64,000 bases of DNA from assembly GCA_934655755.1 (NCBI GenBank), contig CAKUHA010000001.1:310001-374000 (forward strand), read 5' to 3'. Under the pieces are notes generated by a model that was not told the DNA's origin, did no database searches, and was given only the letters and a program-made list of their open reading frames with translations. Shown one piece after another: positions 9,131-18,800 of the stretch (the first letter of the stretch is position 1; every line of letters starts with the position of its first letter). The position numbers and the translations under genes are program-made. The stretch comes from an uncultured Collinsella sp. (GTDB taxonomy: Bacteria > Actinomycetota > Coriobacteriia > Coriobacteriales > Coriobacteriaceae).

Positions 9131-11470
9131 ATGAGTGATACCACTGAAGATGACAATCAGGAAGAGCTCGAGTGGCTGTTGTTTGAGCTTGACCAAGCCC
9201 GTGAGGACCATAGGGTGTCTCTGGATCATATCGTTCAAGTTCTCGTTGCCTGTATTGCAGCTCTTGCCATTCTGTATTCGGTTGCCGCTGGATTTGGCGG
9301 TACCGAAAGTACCATTCCCTGGAAGAATGAGGGAATCGCAACGATTGCGGCCTGTGTGATTCTTGTAGCCGGATTTTACGGCTCCAGCATCGGCCAGGAA
9401 CGCATGTTTCGCTATCACTATATGGAAATGATCGAAAAGAGGATTTCCGAGATAGTGCCGACGGGCAATAGGACTATTGCACTGGGTTGGAACCAGTTTT
9501 CTTCTCGTTTAATCACTGCCAATATTCATCATCTAACAAATAGGGGCGCGCGTAGGCACTATGTGCATTTTGCACTTGCGCTTGTATCGCTTGTTATCGG
9601 ATGCGTTTTGCTTTCTTTGCTATTGCTGCTTACCGTGCATAATAAATGGGTCAGGCTTCTACTGCCGTTGGTTGTTATGTCCGCTCTTATATATCTTTTG
9701 TACTGCTATTTCATAGCTACTGACTATAGTCGGCTGACGTTTGAAGAGATATTAAACCTTAATAAAAAAGGTGCCCCTAAGGATTCTCGAGAGAATGGTA
9801 ATGGGGTGTCTGAGGATAATAGGCCGGGTCACTACTTCTCGCAATTTAGAGGTAAATTCCTTCGTCTGTTGTACACGCGGCCTCGCGATTCAATGAAAAG
9901 CTTCTTTTATTTAGGCGGGGCTTTGTTGGGTACTTCCCTGGGAGGAGGCTATTCTCTTGGGGAGTGGTTCTTCCGGTTCTTCTTACTTGTGTTTGTCGTT
10001 GACATCTGTGGCTACCAGGCGCGTTATTTGATTAATGATATTAGGGGCATTGCAGAGGATAGGACAAACCCGCAGAGTGCGGGCAGAAATAGGCTCCCGT
10101 TGCTTGGCGGCGGAAATGAGCGTCATACCATAATTGTTGCCATGCTCGTTGTCGCTGCCAAGGCAATTGCCGCTTTCTTGGTTTGTGCGACTATATGGGT
10201 AGACGGGCACACGTTGGCTGGCGATGTAATTTCTGGTGATCATTACCTTGCTTCCGTTTTGGGCGTTGCATACGTCTTGGTCTTTATCATTGCTTGCTTC
10301 TATGAGAGGGCTAGGGCTAAAGGTGAGCGACTCTGGGACGAGTATGTTCGGCGTCATGATGACTCGCTGGCCTTGAGCGGGATGAATACATTTAAATCTG
10401 CGAAACACTTTGGATACATTGATCCTAAAGAGGAATCGCGCACGCATGACGTCTTTAAAATGTGCTTTGGTACTCTTAGGATTGTTCTTTATGGATATCC
10501 GTTACGTTTTTGCGCTGGTCTTCTTGCATTTGATCCATATTTAACCGGGCTCGTGTCTGGTGGAATTCCTGAGTTTCCTTATAGAGTGGGCGCGCTGCTT
10601 TTCTTGATCGTTGCCTGCTCCTTGTATGGTTGTGCCTTTGTTTATATTACCTGGAGCTATGAAGCATCTGCGGCCAAGAGGGCTTCTGCTATGAGTTGCC
10701 TGCAAGCAAAGAAAGTCGTTAAAGGGGTTATTTGGCCATCTATCAAGCAACCTCATGAAGTTGAATTCAAAAAGCCCCATATTGCGTATCTCGGCTATCG
10801 ACTGGGTTCGCGAGCGTGCTGCCTTTATCCATTGCGGATGCGATGGAGCCGGATCGAACCTTGGAACTGGGCAGCTTCGATGGCGATTCTTCTTTTGCAT
10901 TGTTTCTCTTTTTGGCTTCTTCCTTGCTACTTTTCCTTATTCTCTTTTGGATTAAGCCTTGTACTTTTTTCTTTGGCAGATTGTGTTCCCAGCAAGGGTG
11001 TTCTCAACATGGTTTTCACCTTTTCAATTGTGTTGATTATTGTTGAGTGCACTGTAATGGCAGCCTCGCTTGTGTGTTCAGACTTTTACCAATTTGTTAT
11101 TGGGTTCCTTATTCACAACTATTTGCCCTATGGGTTTATTGAGTCTGCCCAAGACGGATTATTGGTCGTTGGAGATTGGTTTGTCCAACTGGGCTTAAGG
11201 TCCTTGATCTGGATTTCCCAGTCCCCTTATAACGCTCTTGCAATGAGTGTTGTAGTGGTCATTGCCCAAACGTTCCTCGCGATTTATGCGCTGTTTAGGA
11301 ACATGAATTACTACGACATGAACGCACCGTTCTTAGAGAATTTCTTCAAGTCCGTTAAGGGTGCCGCGCTGAAGTTGTCCACCGCGATCCTGGGCGAGCA
11401 TGCGATGCATGTGTTGCGTAAGAAGAGGGGGAGTGACGATGAGATGCAACCCTCCGCGAGTAGCGACTGA
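9131..11470 (+). CDS. Large polytopic membrane protein with a UbiA-prenyltransferase-like motif
   Basis: A 779-residue protein. Residues 1-30 are acidic, then come paired membrane segments (~35-90 and ~145-200), a polar linker (~205-245), and many segments to the C-terminus. Around residues 299-323 it reads YLINDIRGIAEDRTNP...RNRLP, close to the first aspartate motif of UbiA-superfamily enzymes of the decaprenyl-phosphate phosphoribosyltransferase type (YLxNDxxDxxxDRxHPxKxxRP). One aspartate is replaced by Gly306. A later YPLRFCAGLLAF resembles the LRxxAG block of the same family. The long C-terminal membrane half is unlike normal UbiA proteins (~300 residues). I chose the second ATG because AAGGA sits 8 nt upstream. 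AT-rich, at the left edge of the defence-like island; function unknown. Confidence 0.6.
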   Translation: MSDTTEDDNQEELEWLLFELDQAREDHRVSLDHIVQVLVACIAALAILYSVAAGFGGTESTIPWKNEGIATIAACVILVAGFYGSSIGQERMFRYHYMEMIEKRISEIVPTGNRTIALGWNQFSSRLITANIHHLTNRGARRHYVHFALALVSLVIGCVLLSLLLLLTVHNKWVRLLLPLVVMSALIYLLYCYFIATDYSRLTFEEILNLNKKGAPKDSRENGNGVSEDNRPGHYFSQFRGKFLRLLYTRPRDSMKSFFYLGGALLGTSLGGGYSLGEWFFRFFLLVFVVDICGYQARYLINDIRGIAEDRTNPQSAGRNRLPLLGGGNERHTIIVAMLVVAAKAIAAFLVCATIWVDGHTLAGDVISGDHYLASVLGVAYVLVFIIACFYERARAKGERLWDEYVRRHDDSLALSGMNTFKSAKHFGYIDPKEESRTHDVFKMCFGTLRIVLYGYPLRFCAGLLAFDPYLTGLVSGGIPEFPYRVGALLFLIVACSLYGCAFVYITWSYEASAAKRASAMSCLQAKKVVKGVIWPSIKQPHEVEFKKPHIAYLGYRLGSRACCLYPLRMRWSRIEPWNWAASMAILLLHCFSFWLLPCYFSLFSFGLSLVLFSLADCVPSKGVLNMVFTFSIVLIIVECTVMAASLVCSDFYQFVIGFLIHNYLPYGFIESAQDGLLVVGDWFVQLGLRSLIWISQSPYNALAMSVVVVIAQTFLAIYALFRNMNYYDMNAPFLENFFKSVKGAALKLSTAILGEHAMHVLRKKRGSDDEMQPSASSD

Positions 11471-11652
11471 GAATAGGTCGAGAATGGGCGACTTGCTGTT
11501 TCGCGCGCATCGAACGGTCCAGGCCAGTTCAGTTGTAAGACGTTGACGATATAAACTATTGAATCGAGCGCTGTAGCGACCGATTTCTCGTCCGCACAAT
11601 TGGTCCGCGCTGCTTGTTATTCTATGGATCTACTCGATCATTAGGAGGTTCT

Positions 11653-14316
11653 ATGGATGCAAATGAAATGGACGCCGAGGTCATTGATCGTGACCGTATT
11701 GAGGTGTTTGTTAGCTCTTCGATGGGCGATGAAGGCGATTTTAGCTGGCAGCAGCTGAGGGATGAGCTTAATCGCGCTTTGTTGAAATCGGATATCTTTA
11801 AACCCTTCGCAATCGAGTCCCATGCGAGCATTGAGCCATCATCGTCTTATTATCTTAATCGCTTAGTACAGAGCGATATAGTGATTGGAATCATACGGTC
11901 AGAATTGAGGCCAGGAACTAGTAAAGAGCTATATCGGGCTATCCAGCTCAGAAAGCCGCTCATTCTCGTTAAGCTTGAAGGCGAGACATCGTCGGATATC
12001 GAGTCTCTGTTTCGTTATGTTAGGGAAATGGATGCGTGCACATATGCCGAATTGCCGAGTGATTCAGGTCTCGTTTCTTATCTGATGGATCAGCTTAATA
12101 ATGTGATGGTAGATTTGTTTCACAATCGACGATTTGAAATTGAAGATGGTAAACCGGCGGTTTTTGCAGACATTGCTCCGATCTCTATTCCCGAAGATGT
12201 TCTTGATGCTTTTGGCGCTTCTGTCGCCTTGATTTCAAAAAAATTTAACTACCATGCTGAATGGCTTGAGAGAAAGTCTGATAATCCTCACCTGTTCTTC
12301 CTTGGTGAGAAGGCGGTTGAGTGGCTACTTTATGGCACCCGCTTTTCGGTCGGTGCATTCAAGGCTGACATTCTAGAGATTATGAAAGACAGCGGCATTC
12401 CCAGAGACACTCTTTCGCTAAGGCTTGACGCCCTTGATGCTTCTATTGAAGGTCGCTATTCCAAGTGCTATGAACTTCTCCAACGTGCCTGTGACTCAAT
12501 TGAATCGAAAGACTGTTGGGCTTATGGTAATTGTTTAATTGACAAGCGGACTGTCGCTGGCATGCTTTCCGAATATGGATTTGGCACCCAGTGGTCAATT
12601 CAGAAACAAATTGATGCGCTCTCCGCTCCAGCCTATATTCCCCTTGCGCTTAAGTTCGAAGAGGAGGTGGGGACTGCTGTCTTAAACGCTTCGAGAGAGG
12701 CGAGGGCGGTTAATCCTTACACAACGATTCGACATGACGCTAGCCTTGCTTCCGTCATGTCGAATATATCGTGTTTGTTATTTAGTTCAATATTATGCGG
12801 GAGTATATCGAGCGCCTTATATTCTCGCAGCTTGCTTGCTAATTCGCTTATCGACTACTCCTCTATTTACAATCGGCCCGAACTTGAGCTCGAGGGAATT
12901 AAGCTGCTTGTTCTTCAGGGGGATGCTAAGGGCTTCGAGAATAGGTTTGCTTATAAGAGCGATGGTTTAAGGTCATATCTCCCCTCGTGTGCCGAGGAAC
13001 TGTGGCATCTGACTTCTTTAACGGCCCAGGCATATCGTCCGAGTATGAGTTCCGTCGTCATTAAGGAGTGTGCGCCTTATTTTTCGGATGATACTATTTG
13101 CGATGCTTGGAACACGTTAAACGTTGCAGATGATTTTCGGCAATGTGAATCAAAATGGATTAAGGCGATCGGCATGATCAAGATGCGGGTTGATGAGAAG
13201 TCGCTTGTAAGCCTGCTTTGTCAGGTTGTCGATCAACATTTATATACCGTCGCTTCTGATGTGTCGAACGTTATTGCCGGAATGGATTTAGGCAAAATCG
13301 ACAATGGGCTCGTTGATCAACTGGGCAGTTGCCTTAAATCGAATTCCGATGAACTGCTTAAAAACAATTTTTCTGCTGGCGTATTCGGATGTGTTGAGAA
13401 GTGTTGTGGCTTTTCTATTTTGAGTGAAGAACAAGTGGAGCGCCTTTCCACTGTTGAGCGGGGTTGTTATTTAGACAATAAATCTCCTGCATGCAATACG
13501 GAGATGGCTTGCATCGATGAATTGCGTAGGCAATTTGATTTGAATAATCGTTCTGATTTTCGCTCAGGGTTTTCCATTCGTCCCTCTTCTTTGCTATGTC
13601 GCTCACTCGATGATGTCCCTTCTGAGTCATTTAGCGCATCTTTGGCTAGCGTGCTGGAGCATTGTCTTAAAGAGCTTCCGGCATATCAAGGATCACCCTG
13701 CTCCGCAGGAGAGGTTATGTCCGTATTAAATAAGTTTGTATGTCGTTGCGTGCGTGACGGAAAGGCACTTCCCGTCGGTTGGACGGATTTAATTTCTGAA
13801 CTTCCGGACGAGTGGCCCGAAGATCCGGTATTTAGAGAGCCTACATCAATGGACTCATGTGCATGGTCTGTAAGATGCTTAGCTCTAAAAGTTGCTACCG
13901 GCTTTGCAACAGACATAGAGTTCCTGACATTTGGTATTAAAATTGATGCTCTTACTGCCGCCGGTCAGCGTGCGTTTTTAGAAGTACTTGAACAGCTGAT
14001 TGTTTGTAATGCTATCTGCGATCAATACTGTGGCGTCGTTTCTGCAATCTGTTCGAGCGTTATGCTTAGTGAAGACTCTGCTGTGCGTGCAATATTGCTT
14101 GATAGCGTTGCTGCGGGCTATCGTAGATGGGAAGCGAGCTCTTTTAGCGATTTGGCGTTTCAATCGTTACACGATGTTTCCCCTAATGTTGCATTTAAGC
14201 TTGTGCGCTTATGCAAGGAGGGGAAATTCGATGATGCTACTCTCGAGCAGAAGTTACTTGGTGAGCTCTCTAGTGATTCCAACTGGTTTATTCGCTGGCA
14301 TGTTGCGAATGACTAG
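11653..14316 (+). CDS. Large protein with N-terminal DUF4062-like domain
   Basis: An 887-residue soluble protein. Residues ~12-115 read RIEVFVSSSMGDEGDF...LRDELNRALL, then SSSYYLNRLVQSDIVIGIIRSELRPGTSKELYRAIQLRKPLILVKLE. This is the DUF4062 pattern (VFVSS..., P..., SDxxIGI...S.TxxEyxxAxxxxKPilv), a TIR/deoxyribosyltransferase-like fold often found at the N-terminus of prokaryotic NTPases and conflict proteins. The remaining ~770 residues are helical and Cys-rich and show no P-loop I can recognise. AGGAGG eight bases before the ATG decides this start over an in-frame ATG 13 codons upstream. Probably a defence-type sensor or effector by context; not demonstrated. Confidence 0.6.
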   Translation: MDANEMDAEVIDRDRIEVFVSSSMGDEGDFSWQQLRDELNRALLKSDIFKPFAIESHASIEPSSSYYLNRLVQSDIVIGIIRSELRPGTSKELYRAIQLRKPLILVKLEGETSSDIESLFRYVREMDACTYAELPSDSGLVSYLMDQLNNVMVDLFHNRRFEIEDGKPAVFADIAPISIPEDVLDAFGASVALISKKFNYHAEWLERKSDNPHLFFLGEKAVEWLLYGTRFSVGAFKADILEIMKDSGIPRDTLSLRLDALDASIEGRYSKCYELLQRACDSIESKDCWAYGNCLIDKRTVAGMLSEYGFGTQWSIQKQIDALSAPAYIPLALKFEEEVGTAVLNASREARAVNPYTTIRHDASLASVMSNISCLLFSSILCGSISSALYSRSLLANSLIDYSSIYNRPELELEGIKLLVLQGDAKGFENRFAYKSDGLRSYLPSCAEELWHLTSLTAQAYRPSMSSVVIKECAPYFSDDTICDAWNTLNVADDFRQCESKWIKAIGMIKMRVDEKSLVSLLCQVVDQHLYTVASDVSNVIAGMDLGKIDNGLVDQLGSCLKSNSDELLKNNFSAGVFGCVEKCCGFSILSEEQVERLSTVERGCYLDNKSPACNTEMACIDELRRQFDLNNRSDFRSGFSIRPSSLLCRSLDDVPSESFSASLASVLEHCLKELPAYQGSPCSAGEVMSVLNKFVCRCVRDGKALPVGWTDLISELPDEWPEDPVFREPTSMDSCAWSVRCLALKVATGFATDIEFLTFGIKIDALTAAGQRAFLEVLEQLIVCNAICDQYCGVVSAICSSVMLSEDSAVRAILLDSVAAGYRRWEASSFSDLAFQSLHDVSPNVAFKLVRLCKEGKFDDATLEQKLLGELSSDSNWFIRWHVAND

Positions 14317-14654
14317 ACGGAGGCTTCCCACCTTAGCAGCTGTTTGTTCGAGCATTGCTGAATATCGCGATACGGTACCGCCAATGACACGTTTGAGAAT
14401 CGGAGCAAACATGAGCCTCGGTGTTCTATTGTTGCCGGCGCCTAATTGATTTTGACCAATCCCGGTGCCTATTTGTTGCTATCGGCCGGCCTCGCAGCGC
14501 TGACGCATGTCGGTCTCGCTCAAATTGGTGATATCGGATTGACGGGCCCGGTGTTCTACCTTAAAGTAGTGCTTGTGATGAGGCCTTGCGACGGTACGTC
14601 CGGCTTGGTCCGTGGGAACCGCCGAAAGGCGGTTTTCGCGTTTAAGGGGTCCAA
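14317..14654. other. Intergenic stretch without recognisable gene
   Basis: Short open frames here have no ribosome-binding site or family resemblance. The only clear structure is a hairpin, AACCGCC-GAAA-GGCGGTT at 14617-14634, followed by TTCGCG, 20 nt before the Abi gene. It has the GNRA loop of a stable hairpin but a poor T-tract, so it is more likely a leader hairpin than a strong terminator. Confidence 0.5.
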
Positions 14655-15587
14655 ATGGATAAACCATTTAAATCTATTGATGAGCAGATTGCTATTCTTG
14701 AAAGTCGTGGGCTCGAATGCGATAACAATACTCGTTTAGTTTTGGAGCGCGAGGGATACTATCCGGTTGTTAACGGCTACAAGGATTTATTTCTCGACCA
14801 GCGGGGAGATTCTTGTTACGAATTTTTCGTAAAAGGAACGAAGTTCTCTGATATATATCGTTTATTCGAATTCGACCGGTCATTGCGTCTGCTCATGTTT
14901 GAGTACTTTAATAAGGCGGAAGCGGTGCTTAAAACCGTTTGTTCTTATCGTTTTGCTATGGCTCACAAAGATAGTCCAGAAGCATACCTGGATAGAAGGT
15001 CCTATCGTGCTGATGCCGGCTATCGAAAAAAGATTGACACGCTTATCAGTGATTTCGAGAAGGTGCTATGTAGGTCCCAAAAATGGAAAAGTAATTATAA
15101 AAGGGACTACATTCGGCATTATGAGAATAATCACGACAATACGCCGGTATGGATTCTTATGAATTATTTGATGCTTGGTCAGGCATTCAAGTTCTACGAG
15201 TTTCAACCAGAAAGCATGAGAAATTCCATTGCCAAGTCGTTTTCTGATCTCTATTCCGAGACTCATGAAGTTGATAAACGCATCAGCCCTCGAAGGCTAA
15301 GGCTCGCATACGATCATATAAAAGATTTTCGAAACATCTGCGCGCATGACGAGCGTCTGTTCTGCGCAAGGGTGTCTCCGTCTTGTGACGTCAATCTTGT
15401 AGGGGTTTTAAGCGATCTTGAGCTGGTACTAACTGAGGATGACTATAAGATGCTGCGCCGCAACATATTGCTTGATGCGCTTAAGTTAAGTGACGAGCTT
15501 AGCAACGATGCTAGTGCAAGGGTGCTTTTCGCTATGGGCGTTAACGATTTATCGAGTGTGTTTCCTAGTGAAATATTAGGGTTGTAG
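14655..15587 (+). CDS. Abi_2 family (AbiD/AbiF-type) abortive-infection protein
   Basis: A 310-residue protein with the Abi_2 layout. It starts MDKPFKSIDEQIAILESRGLECDN...REGYYPVVNGYKDLF, followed by FEFDRSLRLLMFEYFNKAEAVLKTVCSYRFA, WILMNYLMLGQAFKFYE, and near residue 226 FRNICAHDERL. The last element is the HEPN RNase signature RxxxxH (R226, H231). HEPN-type Abi proteins are metal-independent RNases that stop growth on phage infection; that activity is a family expectation. It stands alone on the plus strand in the island, AT-rich. It is clearly related in layout to the second Abi_2 gene 3.2 kb downstream but too different to be a recent duplicate. Confidence 0.85.
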   Translation: MDKPFKSIDEQIAILESRGLECDNNTRLVLEREGYYPVVNGYKDLFLDQRGDSCYEFFVKGTKFSDIYRLFEFDRSLRLLMFEYFNKAEAVLKTVCSYRFAMAHKDSPEAYLDRRSYRADAGYRKKIDTLISDFEKVLCRSQKWKSNYKRDYIRHYENNHDNTPVWILMNYLMLGQAFKFYEFQPESMRNSIAKSFSDLYSETHEVDKRISPRRLRLAYDHIKDFRNICAHDERLFCARVSPSCDVNLVGVLSDLELVLTEDDYKMLRRNILLDALKLSDELSNDASARVLFAMGVNDLSSVFPSEILGL

Positions 15588-15857
15588 GGGGGTTCGGACG
15601 ATGAATTTACTCTACAGGTTGGACGCGCACGCGATCGCGCAGAGCAGGTAGTGAAGGGGCCGTTTCATAGCGGAGCCTCTCGGTGAGCAGCCAATAAGTT
15701 CCGAAGGCGGCTCCAGTCCAGCACTCCGCGCATATTTTGTTGGGGTTTATTTTACGGGAACTCCAGTCAACAACAGCGAGCTTTCTGGATTTAGTTGGGG
15801 AGGGGGCTGTGGATCCGCTTTAGTCCCCAGCGGGGGCTGTTGCTCGCGTTGGGTTTG

Positions 15858-16529
15858 CTAAGCACGATGCGGTAACTTCAACATGAGGCCGTCTTGCGAT
15901 TCTTCGAGACTCGACACCGAGACCTTCCACGAAAAGTCCGCCAGGCTACTGCCTAAGTCCAGCTCTGTATGGTCGTATTCTTCAATTTTGCAGCCAGGGT
16001 TGGTTTCGTCGGGCATAAGACGGCATTCGACAGGCTGCGACCCGATGATTCGGTATTCTCGCTGATATGCGTACTTGGGCGTTTTGGTAACGAGATTGTG
16101 CGGAATGCCTTCAAAGATCTCACGGATCAGTTTTGGCCCGGGGACGCCATAGGAGATGGGGCCGTGGGTGTAGATGCTTCCGCCGTCAGCGATGTGCCTG
16201 TCGGCGAGGCGCGCGAAGCTGTCGTACTGCACAATGCCGATCCATCCGTCCGCGCATCCGAACTCTCGGATCATGCGCATCGGGATTTTCACGGTGTTGT
16301 CGACGATATCGTTCTCGCGGACCGTGTACATGCAGTAGATGGGCAGGGAAGTATACCCGTAGAGACACGCCCCGGGAGTCATGGACGCCTCGAGCGGATC
16401 GCCCTGTTCGCCAGGCAGGCCATGGTAGTAGCCGGCCGCGTTCATGTAGAGATGACCGTCCATCAGGTCGTCGATATACGCCTCCTTGGGCGCGAACTTG
16501 AGCAGGTATGCGATGTTGTCTTTGAGCAT
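15858..16529 (-). CDS. Unknown protein, member of a two-copy family in this island
   Basis: I do not recognise this 223-residue protein as a named family. It begins MLKDNIAYLLKFAPKEAYIDDLMDGHLYMNAAGYYHGL and continues GEQGDPLEA. A late KTPKYAYQREYRIIG block also stands out. The overall pattern (short D-L-x-x-G-x-L-Y-M, then G-D-P-x-E, then a late Y-x-x-E-x-R) recalls DUF2971-like proteins, a weak resemblance. AGAAAGGA precedes the ATG, so it looks expressed. GC content is higher than its neighbours. A frameshifted, deleted second copy lies near 20.1 kb next to the AbiH-like gene, which suggests a mobile or defence-linked module. Upstream on the same strand is the unknown 301-residue gene, 175 nt away. 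Confidence 0.6.
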   Translation of the reverse strand: MLKDNIAYLLKFAPKEAYIDDLMDGHLYMNAAGYYHGLPGEQGDPLEASMTPGACLYGYTSLPIYCMYTVRENDIVDNTVKIPMRMIREFGCADGWIGIVQYDSFARLADRHIADGGSIYTHGPISYGVPGPKLIREIFEGIPHNLVTKTPKYAYQREYRIIGSQPVECRLMPDETNPGCKIEEYDHTELDLGSSLADFSWKVSVSSLEESQDGLMLKLPHRA

Positions 16530-16704
16530 GGCGTGTCCTTTCTTGGGCGGTGCTGACCCGGACCGCCTCGTGAGCCCGGGCTCCTTGTTGCTAAGACAAG
16601 GGCATCTGGCGGGACCCTCGTGCCGGATTGGTGTGTGGCAAGTACCACTGAGTTGTGGTTCTTTGGGGTGATCGGTTGACCAAGTTCAAGAACCTAAATA
16701 CTTA

Positions 16705-17610
16705 TTATCGACTGATCGTTGCGGTTGCGCATGCGGTCTGTATGGCCTGAAGGTTTGAAGGCGTGATGCCGAACTTCCTCTGACATGGTATTGGGTCAGC
16801 GAGGAATGTCATAATTTGCCCTTGCATTTTCAAGAGCTCCGGATCTGGCTCCAAACTTCCGAGGTCCATCAATTTGTAGAGGTGCGCCCCGTAGCCTATT
16901 AGCGATAGGGCATTGGGGTTAATGCCTGCGGAATCCAGTATTGCTTCAGATGAACCCAAGAGGCTCATATGATACATTTCAAATATCTCAGCTGCAATTG
17001 TGACGTTCTCAACTCCTGAAACCGACCTATAGGCACCTTTCTTAAAAAAGTTGATTGATGGCGTCATTGACCGTGCCTGACACATGAATCCCGTGACGCT
17101 CAGAATGACAATCTGTCGATAGGTAAGTTGCTCGGCAATTTTAATGAGATGGTTCGCGCTGGGCCTGCTAATCTCTGGATGGAAAAGGATGTTTGCATGC
17201 AGTCTTGCAAGGTAAACCGTCTTTTTGTCCTCGTGCTCTCTTTGTGCGGCCAATAATGTGCCCTCAAGGAGTTCCTCGCTCGCCGGTCGGCTGTTACTGC
17301 CTCTATCGAAGAAGGTGTCGTTTCTGGGGACCTCTCCCTGAGCGATCTTTTCCTCAATGAGTTCCTTTGCCTTGGTGTATACGGTCCCAACCCTTTGCTC
17401 TTCCAATGGCGCGAGGGTCCGTTTCTTTATCTCGCTTCCCATGTTTTGAAACATGTGCTCTATGGCTGTTGTCGCTATGCTTCCCGCAGCCGCCCCTTCT
17501 GGACCACCAATTGCTGCGCTTATGAGTCCGCCGGCAACTTCGCCTGCGTCGCTGCCGGCATATTCGCTAACATTGTTGACGATGGTCTTTTTAATCTCAT
17601 CTTGTTTCAT
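16705..17610 (-). CDS. Unknown protein with glycine/alanine-rich N-terminal segment
   Basis: A 301-residue protein of no family I can name. Residues ~15-50 form a glycine-zipper-like hydrophobic run (SDAGEVAGGLISAAIGG, then PEGAAAGSIATTAIEH). A charged helical middle (residues ~60-140) and a mostly helical C-terminal half follow. Glycine-zipper runs of this kind can insert into membranes, so a membrane-associated or pore-type role is possible but unproven. The ribosome-binding site is weak (GAGAG). It is divergent from the DUF4238 gene 130 nt away, whose promoter must share that gap. The adjacent minus-strand unknown gene may be co-transcribed. Confidence 0.55.
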   Translation of the reverse strand: MKQDEIKKTIVNNVSEYAGSDAGEVAGGLISAAIGGPEGAAAGSIATTAIEHMFQNMGSEIKKRTLAPLEEQRVGTVYTKAKELIEEKIAQGEVPRNDTFFDRGSNSRPASEELLEGTLLAAQREHEDKKTVYLARLHANILFHPEISRPSANHLIKIAEQLTYRQIVILSVTGFMCQARSMTPSINFFKKGAYRSVSGVENVTIAAEIFEMYHMSLLGSSEAILDSAGINPNALSLIGYGAHLYKLMDLGSLEPDPELLKMQGQIMTFLADPIPCQRKFGITPSNLQAIQTACATATISR

Positions 17611-17739
17611 ATTTTCTACTCTCTGATAGGGTGAAGCCGCGTTTGAATTATTTGGCTATTGTCTAATTGGGGATTCGCAGGGTTCCAAGGACGACGGATA
17701 CATGCGTTCTTGGGTATTGACTATCTCGGAAGTGATGAC

Positions 17740-18624
17740 ATGTCTGATGTTAAGAAGCAACACTATGTTCCGCAGTTTTATCTTAGGTCGTTTACCGATA
17801 AGGATGGTTTTCTTTATGCGGCGAGGCGTAGTCCAGATGGGCTTGGGCCCGTCTTTCAAACCAGGCCGGATGGCATTTGCGCCAAAAGGTATTTATACGA
17901 GGTTAAGAGGCGGGTTTCAAAGAGTGAAGAGCCATTTATTAAAAAGGGTACGGCAGAGCACGTGCTTGGCAAGAACGAAGAGATAATAGCGTCGAAGTAC
18001 GAGTTGCTTTTGAGTTGCTTGGATGTCCGAGAGTTTCCAAACCGAGATGTTACATGCGAGATTTTGGACCATTTGATCTGCTTCATTTCAATGCTGATAG
18101 TGAGAAACCCTGTTTATCTTAATGGAGAAAGGGATGGCGCGGATGATTTTGCCAATCAATTAAAGGCGTCCGGCTTCCTCACTGAGGAAGATCAGACTGC
18201 GCTCAAAGCGGATGGATTTGAGGGCGAATTCAACTCGATTGTTGAGTTCGTCTTGCAAGGTATTGTTCTATTTAATTTAACTGATGATACGCCACTGCAT
18301 TCGCTTGTTTCTTTGATGCGTGGGATGGACTGCTGTTTTTGCGTGGCACCTGATGGGTCAGAATTTATAACCTCTTCGTATCCTGTATTCGCCGAGTGGG
18401 CGGATCGGAAAGATGCCGATCCCTACAGCATTTACTTTCCTTTGAGCCCTCGTTATGGTGCGGTTTTTAGGCTTAAATCAGAAGACGAGCGTTTGGTGAA
18501 CATCTCTTCGATTGACAGCGCCACGGTGGATAAGCTCAACGATGCGCTTATTAATGGCAACGATGCTTGGGATTGTCTCATTTCAAGAGACCGCGAGCGC
18601 TTGGACGCGATTGCGGTGTTATGA
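17740..18624 (+). CDS. DUF4238 family protein
   Basis: A 294-residue soluble protein opening with MSDVKKQHYVPQFYLRSFTD, the diagnostic N-terminus of DUF4238 (KxQHYVPxxYLRxF). It ends with the second family block, SEFITSSYPVF then FPLSPRYGAVF. The biochemical role of the family is not established; members occur often in defence islands and mobile DNA. I placed the start at the ATG at 17740, with GGAAGTGAT upstream, rather than an in-frame ATG 27 codons earlier, because the family motif begins right after it. AT-rich. It is divergent from the unknown gene at 17610. Confidence 0.8.
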   Translation: MSDVKKQHYVPQFYLRSFTDKDGFLYAARRSPDGLGPVFQTRPDGICAKRYLYEVKRRVSKSEEPFIKKGTAEHVLGKNEEIIASKYELLLSCLDVREFPNRDVTCEILDHLICFISMLIVRNPVYLNGERDGADDFANQLKASGFLTEEDQTALKADGFEGEFNSIVEFVLQGIVLFNLTDDTPLHSLVSLMRGMDCCFCVAPDGSEFITSSYPVFAEWADRKDADPYSIYFPLSPRYGAVFRLKSEDERLVNISSIDSATVDKLNDALINGNDAWDCLISRDRERLDAIAVL

Positions 18625-18800
18625 GGCAGGGATCCATTGTTTGCCAGATGACTACCATTAGAACTTCGGTATGTTGTTGATTTAATTTTATTGTTGCTCG
18701 ATCTTTAACCTTACGGCGCATTCGCATTCGCCTTATAGATTCTGAATATCTGTTGGTTTGATATCCTGTTCTTTAATAAAGAATGACCGTTGGGGGCGTT

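Noticed and set aside
11614-11652. N-terminal extension of the DUF4062-like protein
   Set aside because: The in-frame upstream ATG has no Shine-Dalgarno, whereas AGGAGG sits just before the ATG at 11653, inside the extension.
14446-14739. Possible 97-codon gene upstream of the first Abi_2 gene
   Set aside because: It runs through the leader hairpin into the Abi_2 gene in another frame and has no ribosome-binding site.
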